Source of the DNA: Catenovulum adriaticum
Lineage (GTDB): Bacteria > Pseudomonadota > Gammaproteobacteria > Enterobacterales > Alteromonadaceae
Assembly (NCBI RefSeq): GCF_026725475.1
Contig: NZ_CP109965.1
Span: 2,418,001 to 2,482,000, forward strand
DNA: 64,000 nucleotides
Direction of reading: 5' to 3'
The notes under the pieces were generated by a model. The model was given only the letters and a program-made list of their open reading frames with translations, searched no databases and was not told the origin of the DNA. Positions within the stretch are counted from its first letter, which is position 1, and each line of letters starts with the position of its first letter. The translations under genes and the position numbers were made by a program. Positions 7,122 through 13,396 of this stretch are shown piece by piece.

Positions 7122-8168
7122 TCTAGCCATCATAGCGAATCGATACGCAAACGCGATGATTGAAAAATATGCCAATCAAATTCGACCTGAGCATCTTCGC
7201 GTATTGGATGACATTCAGCTTTGCCATACGCAAGCGCTGGGGTGTATTGAATATCAATGTCGTGATTGTAAAACGCTTCAACAAAATTACCCATCTTGTG
7301 GTAATCGCCATTGTCCACGTTGTCAGCAACATCATAATATGAAGTGGTTGCAGCACCAGCAACAAAGGTTATTACCAACTCAATATTACTTAGTGACGTT
7401 TACCCTACCCAGTCAGTGGCGTGGATTATGTTATGGGTACCAGAAAACAGTATTTAATGCTTTATTTAACAGTGCGACCGATACCTTAGCCAGCTTTTTT
7501 AACCGCGATAAACAACTGGGCGCGCAATTTGACTGTTGTATGGTGTTACATACCCATTCTCGCCAACTTGAATTTCATCCGCATGTTCATTGTATTGTGC
7601 CTGCGCTGGCTCTGGATAAATCAGGTCAGCTGGTTAAGCAAAAACGCGGACGTTATTTGTTTAATGCCCAAAATTTAGCCAAAGTTTTTCGCGCTAAAAT
7701 GCACCAAGCCTTAACCGATGCAAAATTCAAAGTACCACGCTCACCTAAAAGCTGGATAGCAGATTGTCAGCATGTCGAGCAAGGTGAAAAGGCGCTCATT
7801 TATTTATCTCGTTATTTATATCGCGGCGTGATTGCTGAAAAAATATCCTCGCACTCAACAAGCATACCGTTACTTGGCAATATAAAGAGAGTAAAACGAA
7901 ACAGTTTGTTTCGCGCTGTGATAACGCCGTTGATTTTTTATGGCGTGTTATCAAACATACCTTGCCAAAAGGGTTTCGCCGCAGCCGCAATATGGGGTTG
8001 CTGCATGGTAATGCCAAACTCAAGCTCAGTCGTATTCAACTCTGGTTGAAAGTGAAGTTGCCTGAGATAATACCAACACCAAGACCGAAGGTTACTTGCC
8101 CGTGCTGCCATCATGAAATGGTTTGTACTGGGATGGTGCGTAAACGAGTTAATATGACGACGAGGTAA
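7114..8168 (+). pseudogene. IS91-family HUH transposase, frameshifted
   Basis: The first frame (7114 on) has an N-terminal zinc-binding cysteine cluster (YQCRDCKTLQQNYPSCG, HCPRC), the metal-binding HPHVHC motif near residues 155-160, and the YLSRYLYRGVI segment that holds the catalytic tyrosine. At an A6 run (7838-7843) the reading frame is lost. One base earlier in phase, the sequence continues as NILALNKHTVTWQYKES, then LPKGFRRSRNMGLLHGN and ends with a TCPCCHHEM zinc site at 8168. A single-base deletion is the simplest explanation; slippage on the A run is possible but the run is short. The gene is otherwise close to full length. Confidence 0.85.
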
Positions 8169-8370
8169 AACAAGGAAGTGTTTACGACTGCATGGATGAT
8201 GGCTCACCTAAAGCATTAAACAAACTGACAGGAGAAACAAAAACTAACATGAAAACAATGCGTTAAAAATCACGGCCGAAAACGGTCTAACTTCACTCGC
8301 CTTGAAAAAAGTCAGCCATGACGACAAACCGATTTATTTCCTTATATAAGCAGAACTCAACACCGGGCTT

Positions 8371-8424
8371 GTCCAACAATAGGATTAAGTTGCGGCTTCG
8401 CGCAACATATCCTTATTTATTATA
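8371..8424 (-). other. Short attC-like site of the HEPN cassette
   Basis: Same 54-base structure as at 2239-2292: core GTTGGAC, arms AATAAGGAT and AATCCTATT, stem GTTGCG/CGCAAC. It begins four bases after the stop codon of the gene at 8428-9741, where an attC is expected. The IS91-like unit abuts its core box. The TATAAT box has one change from the expected TATAAC. Confidence 0.55.
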
Positions 8425-8427
8425 TTC

Positions 8428-9741
8428 CTATTCTATTGCGCTTAAAAAGTTGGGATATGCAGAATAATCATATTCGTCACCCAGTAGTTTATCAGAGGCC
8501 TCTTTTACTCTTTTATTGATATATTTATTAAAGCTTCGCCCATAAATCTGACTATTACTATTGATTCTTTCAATTAGATCAATCATTTCGGTTTCTTTGT
8601 ATTTTTTAAGAACGGGTGAAATAAATTTATTATAGCGAGTCTCTGCTGAGTCAAAGCATCCACTTTTTCCGTAATAAGCATTTCTTAATATCCTTACTCT
8701 CGATTTCCATTCAGGAGAATCAGAAAGCGTAAATAAATGCACCAAATCTGATTTCAATATACTGCCCCCATCATCAAGCAAATAAGCAAGAAGTTCATCA
8801 TGGAAATCAGCTAAGCTATCATATTGAAAGTTTGAATAATAAAAATCTCTCTCTTTTTTTCCAACAATATCATCAACAATTATCGTGGCACTTTTGTTTA
8901 GCTTCTTATATATTTCAGGATTTCGAGAAAGCAGCTTAATTAAGGCCGAAACAGTCTTTCTTTCCTTTGATATATCAGAGAAATAATCAATTTCTTTGCC
9001 GATCATCTCAAGCGCTTGGGAAGAGTGTTTTTTATATAGGTAGCTTAAAGTTAGGAAGTTTATATTTCTATTGCTTGAAGCTCGCTCATTCTCCATTTTA
9101 AAAACAAACCTCCATAAAGACCTAAACACCTCCATTTCGACTTTTGATGTCATTTTTGAAAAAAATCGACTTTCTAGGTAATGTTTAAGCTTACTTTTAT
9201 CATCTTCCAAGTACTCTTTGGATGCTTCCAAATCCTCAACTATATTACCGACAATATCTTTAGAGAAAAAAGGAGGTTTTGACAAAACACCATCTACAGA
9301 ATTTACTATTAATGATCTTACTGTTTCTCTATTTGGTCTATGCAGCTCCAAGTTTGAGTCTAAGACTGGGTGCGCAGATAGGTTTCTCTGCTGATATAAG
9401 TATTCCAAAAAGCAAACGTTATCAGAGCTTAATAAGTTTGTCCGTTTTGCTACTTCTTCAACAAGCTTCAACTCCCACCTTGAACTTTTTCTGTCTTTTG
9501 ATTGAATATCTATCATTTCTTTTAGGATGGCTTTTGCTGACTTATCTTCATGTAAGTCTACTAAGTCAGTAAGTTTGAAAACCAGATCAATAACAGTTAC
9601 CGACCAAAGCATTACGGTAGCGGAGCGGAAGCTCTTATTATTATATGAACTAACTATCTCTTCAAAATAGTCTATTGTTTTATGGTTATAAATTTTTTCA
9701 CTTAAAGCCTCTAATGAAAATTCGTTCAAGCTAAACTCCAC
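8428..9741 (-). CDS. Cassette protein with HEPN-type RX4H motif, putative defence factor
   Basis: A 437-residue soluble protein. Residues about 25-130 look like a HEPN helical domain: YNNKSFRSATVMLWSVTVID early on, and later YLYQQRNLSAHPV with R119 and H124 forming the RX4H signature with a polar residue after Arg, as in HEPN ribonucleases. The remaining 300 residues are charged and helical and I do not recognise them. HEPN proteins with this motif are often RNA-cleaving toxins or abortive-infection effectors, and integron cassettes often carry such genes, so an anti-phage role is plausible but inferred. The start is GTG at 9741 with no clear ribosome site. Low GC compared with housekeeping neighbours supports transfer. 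Confidence 0.6.
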   Translation of the reverse strand: MEFSLNEFSLEALSEKIYNHKTIDYFEEIVSSYNNKSFRSATVMLWSVTVIDLVFKLTDLVDLHEDKSAKAILKEMIDIQSKDRKSSRWELKLVEEVAKRTNLLSSDNVCFLEYLYQQRNLSAHPVLDSNLELHRPNRETVRSLIVNSVDGVLSKPPFFSKDIVGNIVEDLEASKEYLEDDKSKLKHYLESRFFSKMTSKVEMEVFRSLWRFVFKMENERASSNRNINFLTLSYLYKKHSSQALEMIGKEIDYFSDISKERKTVSALIKLLSRNPEIYKKLNKSATIIVDDIVGKKERDFYYSNFQYDSLADFHDELLAYLLDDGGSILKSDLVHLFTLSDSPEWKSRVRILRNAYYGKSGCFDSAETRYNKFISPVLKKYKETEMIDLIERINSNSQIYGRSFNKYINKRVKEASDKLLGDEYDYSAYPNFLSAIE

Positions 9742-9775
9742 TATTTAAATACTGTTCGGGTTCTGACTAGGAATA

Positions 9776-10017
9776 GTCATGGTAGAACGACCCATTACTG
9801 AGCCGCCCCCATACAGATCCGGACGTGCGGAATTACCGCATCCGGCTCTTCATTAATATCATTGCCCGTGTAAAACACAAAGCCCCCTAATACCAATCTA
9901 CTGCAATCAGCCGTTTGCTGACCCGGAGTGGTTTTATTTGAAAATATCCTAGCATATCTTTAAACCCATGCCAGTTAAAACTGTGCCTTTGACTGCGTCT
10001 GTTTAGCCATTTGTATA
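9776..10017 (-). mobile_element. Group II intron 3' remnant with RT/maturase C-terminus
   Basis: The minus strand reads an open C-terminal piece, LYKWLNRRSQRHSFNW, then GFKDMLGYFQIKPL and a stop, the usual end of a group II intron-encoded reverse transcriptase/maturase. A domain V identical to the 5.3-kb intron and the same domain VI ending in CATGAC at 9776 follow. Everything upstream of the maturase end is gone: at 10018 the sequence changes to the right end of the IS1111-type element. The 3' flank TATTCC would complete GTTATAT, so this intron also sat in an attC R' box. Confidence 0.85.
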
Positions 10018-10139
10018 GTGACCTGACAGCCATTAATGACAGACGAAGTAGATCGTTTTGCTGATTAACTTGGATTCGACAACCGAAAAGTTGCCGAAAA
10101 GATCACTATTACCTATTGACCTCGGGGAAGCTCATATGT
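10018..10139 (+). mobile_element. IS1111-type element, right-end remnant
   Basis: These 122 bases match 4189-4310 almost base for base and end at the same boundary (CTCATATGT), followed by GTTAGCA, the R'' box of the attC of the cassette at 10163. So a second IS1111-type copy was inserted at the same attC position, and a deletion has joined its right end to the intron remnant. The transposase and left end are gone. Confidence 0.9.
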
Positions 10140-10162
10140 GTTAGCAGTACATTACCACTTAA

Positions 10163-10435
10163 TTATTTGCTTTTACTATTTTTTTGAGACTCTATTTCAC
10201 TTGCGACTAAACTATCGTAGTTGATTAAAGCATAAACAAAGCCACAAAGGATTACTGCAGGAACTACAACTAGTGAGATCTCAACTAAGCGCCAAAGAAT
10301 AACATTTATAGGATCTTCTCCAGGCGATAACAAAACTTTGATACCAGCAATAGCAAAGATTAAGGATAGAATACCTTTAGATATGTCTAGTGCCCAAAGA
10401 AAGGAAAACTTAGTTTTAGATGAACTCGTATCCAT
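10163..10435 (-). CDS. Integron cassette protein, two-TM membrane protein, unknown
   Basis: A 90-residue protein not recognised by family. It has two hydrophobic segments, about residues 13-35 (LWALDISKGILSLIFAIAGI) and 48-70 (LWRLVEISLVVVPAVILCGF), and a charged C-terminus ending KNSKSK, so it is probably a small inner-membrane protein with both ends inside. Its cassette begins at GTTAGCAG of attC 10461-10467, and its own attC R'' box GTTAGCA lies after the stop at 10140-10146 but has been cut by the IS remnant, so this cassette can no longer be excised normally. Confidence 0.6.
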   Translation of the reverse strand: MDTSSSKTKFSFLWALDISKGILSLIFAIAGIKVLLSPGEDPINVILWRLVEISLVVVPAVILCGFVYALINYDSLVASEIESQKNSKSK

Positions 10436-10460
10436 GATTTATTCTCGAAACTTCCTGTAC

Positions 10461-10566
10461 TGCTAACGCCTCGATAAGAGGCAATAAAATAATTGGTTAT
10501 ACTTTAGCGAGGGACGAGCGATAAGCCAATGATTTTATGTCCTTTTACTTCATCGACTTGTTATAG
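10461..10566 (-). other. attC site, 106 bp
   Basis: Flanking boxes TGCTAAC (10461-10467) and GTTATAG (10560-10566). Inside are complementary arms: GCCTC/GAGGC near the left, AATAAAATAATTGG pairing with CCAATGATTTTATG, and a central AGCGAGGGACGAGC. In the minus direction it starts TATAACAAG and ends GGCGTTAGC, the normal orientation for minus-strand cassettes. It follows the lipoprotein gene, whose stop codon is one base away. Confidence 0.9.
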
Positions 10567-10923
10567 CTAGCCTTTCACCAAGTAACTATATGTCCTACTC
10601 TTCAATAACTTAAAACTAGGATCTAAGCCCATTGATAAATCTGGAGAATAACCCAAACGCGGTATGAACAATCCACTCTCTTCGACAAACAGTTTTTCAA
10701 GTGAGATATAGATGCCAGTCTCGTCTATTCGGACTGCCTGTGGATTTAATACTAATAGTGAAGTTTGCAAATCTTCAAGGTTTAGAACGATATTCTGAGG
10801 GTATCTAGTTAAAAGTTCGAGTGATGATTTTTCTATGGATGCGACATCTAAACCTTCAAGTTTTTGATGTTGAACGCATCCAGATATTAGCATCAGAAAA
10901 AGCAAAACTTGAAAGATTCTCAT
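10567..10923 (-). CDS. Integron cassette lipoprotein, unknown function
   Basis: A 118-residue protein with a type II signal peptide: MRIFQVLLFLMLISGC, lipobox ISGC with the acylated Cys at residue 16, so it is exported and anchored to a membrane. Residue 17 is Val, favouring outer-membrane sorting by the usual +2 rule. The mature part (ASIEKSSLELLTRYPQNIVL, later LEKLFVEESGLFIPR) matches no family I know; the Ile-Tyr-Ile-rich segment and SYLVKG end suggest a small beta-rich domain. Ribosome site AAGGAT lies before the ATG, within the first bases of the cassette. Third cassette from the integrase. Confidence 0.7.
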   Translation of the reverse strand: MRIFQVLLFLMLISGCVQHQKLEGLDVASIEKSSLELLTRYPQNIVLNLEDLQTSLLVLNPQAVRIDETGIYISLEKLFVEESGLFIPRLGYSPDLSMGLDPSFKLLKSRTYSYLVKG

Positions 10924-10938
10924 GATTATCCTTGCTAG

Positions 10939-11051
10939 CTATAACGCTTTGCTAAGGGGCAATTAACAGTTGGCTATACTTGCGCGAAGCGCCAAGCCAA
11001 CTGTTAATTGTCCCAGTGAGTTTACGAACGAACTTGAGCAACTTGTTATAT
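10939..11051 (-). other. attC site, 113 bp
   Basis: Boxes CTATAAC (10939-10945) and GTTATAT (11045-11051). Arms AATTAACAGTTGGCT and AGCCAACTGTTAATT pair perfectly; the central part has GCGCGAAGCGC. The stop codon of the upstream cassette gene lies inside the R'' box, a common layout in compact cassettes. Confidence 0.92.
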
Positions 11052-11351
11052 TGCATTGTTGCGCCGTACTTTTTTATAAACATATATTATTGCTGCACTT
11101 TGTAAAATGCTGTTGAGTAAGTAGTAGCCCACTTGAATTGCGCCTGGCAGTTTTACAAAGGTATCAGTAAACGGAAAGTAGCTAGTAATTACCATTGCGC
11201 CGTAATATACAAAGAACTTATATACTTCTTCGAATAAGGTTAAGTCATCTTTAAAGCCAAGCCCAAGTGATGCACCCAATCCCAAAAATAGAAATACAAT
11301 TAAAACAAGTAAATGGATTACTGTTCCGATAAATAGGTGCTTCAATTTCAT
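11046..11351 (-). CDS. Integron cassette protein, membrane protein, unknown
   Basis: A 101-residue protein beginning MKLKHLFIGTVIHLLVL. The ATG at 11351 is the first after the cassette boundary; the longer in-frame reading to 11420 runs through the attC and is rejected. Three hydrophobic stretches are visible: about residues 6-27 (LFIGTVIHLLVLIVFLFLGL), 42-60 (VYKFFVYYGAMVITSYFPF) and 73-92 (VGYYLLNSILQSAAIIYVYK). The tail KKVRRNNAI is basic, so the C-terminus is probably cytoplasmic. No family recognised. The stop codon TAA is part of the attC box. The start sits only a few bases into the cassette, with a poor ribosome site (CAGG directly before ATG). Confidence 0.6.
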   Translation of the reverse strand: MKLKHLFIGTVIHLLVLIVFLFLGLGASLGLGFKDDLTLFEEVYKFFVYYGAMVITSYFPFTDTFVKLPGAIQVGYYLLNSILQSAAIIYVYKKVRRNNAI

Positions 11352-11357
11352 CCTGCA

Positions 11358-11459
11358 ATATAACGCCCGCCTAACACGCAATGTGTTGGCGTGGCTTTTT
11401 GCGTTGTTTGCCAAAACCATGACAACACAACATTGTCGGGGTTTAGGCGCTTGTTATAG
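11358..11459 (-). other. attC site, 102 bp
   Basis: Boxes ATATAAC (11358-11364) and GTTATAG (11453-11459). Arms GCCCGCCTAA and TTAGGCGC pair, as do ACGCAATGTGTTG and CAACATTGT with gaps. It belongs to the first cassette and differs in its stem from the other sites, showing that cassettes with different attC lineages are mixed. Confidence 0.88.
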
Positions 11460-11465
11460 CTCAAT

Positions 11466-11864
11466 TTACTCTGCATCTTTAATTGGCAAAGTACTAATAG
11501 AATTTATTTCTAAACATTTATGTGCATAGCATAACGTTGCTTTAACTCTTACCCCTGTATCTACCTTCAAAGTTACTGGAAAAGCAGAGCGACTTCCCTC
11601 GTTGTATATTGAAAACTCAGACAAAGATGAAAAAAGCATTTCTTGATCCTGCCACAACTCTAAAGATATCGATTGCAGCTTGTTTCCGTCCAATGAATTT
11701 GGTACGTGAACAAAAAATTCATGGATTTCAGTTGAACGATTCCCGTTAGAAGCAAAAATCTTTAGCTTTTTGAAATCATCACTTTTCAATTCAATAAATT
11801 CATAGAAAACACTAGTTGCGTAACTTGGTATAGAAAATAATAAAAGAATTAGGAATTTACGCAT
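11466..11864 (-). CDS. First cassette protein, exported, unknown function
   Basis: A 132-residue protein with a clear signal peptide, MRKFLILLLFSIPSYATS, cleaved probably after SYA near residue 16. The mature part (VFYEFIELKSDDFKKLKIFA and so on) has two cysteines in TLCYAHKCLEI that could form a disulphide, and reads as a small beta-sandwich-like periplasmic protein; no family recognised. Ribosome site AAGGTAGAG precedes the ATG. It is the cassette nearest attI, so the most recently integrated and best expressed if the usual rules apply. The boundary box GTTATAG lies at 11878-11884. Confidence 0.7.
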   Translation of the reverse strand: MRKFLILLLFSIPSYATSVFYEFIELKSDDFKKLKIFASNGNRSTEIHEFFVHVPNSLDGNKLQSISLELWQDQEMLFSSLSEFSIYNEGSRSAFPVTLKVDTGVRVKATLCYAHKCLEINSISTLPIKDAE

Positions 11865-11877
11865 ACTCTACCTTGAG

Positions 11878-11990
11878 CTATAACAATTTATAGTGCGCGC
11901 GTCGCGCATATTTCTGCCGATGTCACGCTCATGTATTAATAAATCTATTTTTAACAAATAACGTAATGCATTGCCAACTATAATTTTTTA
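11878..11990 (-). other. attI-like region
   Basis: The array ends here: the core box GTTATAG (minus strand, 11878-11884) precedes the first cassette, and no further attC follows. By position between intI and the first cassette this is attI. An imperfect direct repeat, AGTGCGCGCGTCGCGC at 11892 and AGTGCGCTCGTCGCTC at 12021, could be extra integrase-binding sites as in known attI sites. Confidence 0.65.
11949..11977 (-). promoter_or_regulatory. Candidate cassette promoter (Pc)
   Basis: Minus strand TTGGCA, 17-base spacer, TTAAAA, pointing into the first cassette. The -35 is good, the -10 is poor. Position fits a Pc promoter but other AT-rich options exist nearby. Confidence 0.3.
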
Positions 11991-12068
11991 TTGACGCTAA
12001 AGAGATTCAAAAAAAAAGAAAGTGCGCTCGTCGCTCATTTTCTTGAATATGGGAGCACAACAACTAAA

Positions 12069-12084
12069 CTGTATATATATACAG
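12069..12084 (+). promoter_or_regulatory. LexA-binding SOS box of intI
   Basis: CTGTATATATATACAG is a perfect palindrome identical to the gammaproteobacterial LexA consensus (CTGT-N8-ACAG, with the preferred alternating TA centre). It ends 20 bases before the likely intI ATG at 12105, a position that would block transcription. LexA control of integron integrases is established in Vibrio and in clinical integrons. Confidence 0.9.
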
Positions 12085-12104
12085 TTATTTGTATTGGTGA
12101 TGAC

Positions 12105-13076
12105 ATGAAAACGCGCTCTCCATTTTTGAATCATATCGCTGATTATATGTTGGTACGTCAGTACTCATTACGCACCGTGGATACGTACCTAAAATGGATT
12201 GCATCTTATATCCATTTTCATGATAAGCGCCACCCCGCCTCAATGGGAGACAATGAAGTCGAACGCTATCTAGAGTACTTAGTGTTAAAACAAAACGTTG
12301 CACCACGAACGCAAGCCACGGCACTCAATTCATTGTCATTTCTATACAAACACATAATAAAAAAACAACTGTCGTTAAACTTAAATTTTGCCCGCAGTAA
12401 AAAACAAGCAAAACTACCTGTAGTTATGACGCCAGAAGAAGTTAAGCTGCTTATGACTCATTTAAATAAGCGTTATTACCTTATTGCAGCCCTTATGTAC
12501 GGAAGTGGTTTAAGAGTAATGGAAGCGGTGCAACTAAGAGTGAAAGATATTGATTTTGATTACAAGTGCATTCAAGTATGGAATGGCAAAGGTAATAAAC
12601 ATCGTATTGTAACGCTGGCCACCGAGCTAATACCTATGCTGAGAAATCAAATTCTGCACGTTGATGACTATCTAAAACTTGATTTAAATAATCCGGAATA
12701 TGCTGGCGTATGGATGCCATATGCTTTAACAAAAAAATACCCTTTTGCCTCAAAATCACTCGCGTGGCAGTATTTATTTCCCTCTCATATATTAAGTACA
12801 GATCCTCAGAGTGGTGAAATAAGACGACATCATTTTCATCACTCGTGTATAAGAAAAGAAATAAAAAAAGCTGTTCAAAAATCGGGATTAACAAAGATAA
12901 TAACACCGCATACCTTGCGTCATTCATTTGCAACGCATCTATAGCAAAGTGGCGCCGATATTCGCACCATTCAAGCACAATTGGGCCATTCTGATGTCAA
13001 AACCACACAGATTTACACTCATGTTTTACAACAAGGGGCAAACGGTGTTGTAAGCCCATTAAGCAAAATTTTCTAG
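12105..13076 (+). pseudogene. intI: Integron integrase IntI, interrupted by in-frame TAG
   Basis: Read through the TAG at 12942-12944 this is a 323-residue IntI. The integron-specific insert is plain: KKYPFASKSLAWQYLFPS followed by RRHHFHHSCIRK. Catalytic Arg 137 (GSGLRVMEA), His 269 and Arg 272 (PHTLRHSFATHL) precede the stop; His 295 (LGHSDVKTT) and the nucleophile Tyr 304 (IYTHV) lie after it in the same frame up to the natural TAG at 13074. Codon 280 is probably TTG changed to TAG (family: HLLQSG). A truncated 279-residue protein cannot recombine DNA. ATG 12105 fits family N-termini; the ORF extends upstream to 11991 but that would include the SOS box. Confidence 0.92.
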
Positions 13077-13396
13077 CTAATATTATGAGGCGAAAAAATG
13101 CGTTAGCGGAACATTCGCTTTGTAGAATAGAGCCAATAGTATTAAACGACTTGGACCGTCTGCTTTTCGCTCATAGCTTCTTGTTATATGAAATCCCAAC
13201 CTGAGCAAATATGTGCTGTTTGGTAGATAAAACCCTAAATTCTTTCACTCAATAAACTAAATAGTATCTCAGCGATTATTGTCGTTTTTAAAAATAAAAA
13301 GCGCCGCGCTTTATTTATAACAAAAACGCTTATAACAAAAACGCGGCGCACTATTTTGCTTAAGGTAAATTTAAATTCAGATTCAGGCTAGCTTGC
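13077..13396. other. Intergenic between intI and argD
   Basis: No gene seen in about 320 bases. It contains the inverted repeat at 13301-13349 and a tandem duplication of TTATAACAAAAACGC (about 13317-13345). This is the right border of the integron region. Confidence 0.5.
13301..13349. terminator. Inverted repeat, possible terminator of argD
   Basis: GCGCCGCG (13301-13308) pairs with CGCGGCGC (13342-13349) across a 33-base loop. On the minus strand it follows the argD stop at 13397 and is trailed by a T-rich tract. The large loop makes it a weak terminator call. Confidence 0.45.

Larger units (their letters stand above)
6123..8370 (+). mobile_element. IS91-like unit: tyrosine recombinase plus HUH transposase
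   Basis: The unit is bounded on the left by the attC core GTTGGAC (ending 6122) and on the right by GTCCAAC (starting 8371), so it fills exactly the space between two attC sites. Near the left edge is a hairpin GCCGC-TAT-GCGGC. It carries a tyrosine recombinase gene overlapping an IS91-type transposase gene, a pairing known from some IS91-family elements, and a right end shared with 1907-2188. It lies on the strand opposite to the cassette genes. Exact element ends are inferred from the attC boundaries. Confidence 0.7.

Noticed and set aside
11991..12104. Longer N-terminus for IntI
   Set aside because: It would include the SOS box in the coding region and does not resemble IntI N-termini, which begin near MKTRSPFLNH.
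13107..13199. Possible attC right of intI (GCGTTAGCGG ... TTGTTATATG)
   Set aside because: The two ends are not complementary in the needed orientation and no stem can be drawn, so it is only a look-alike.
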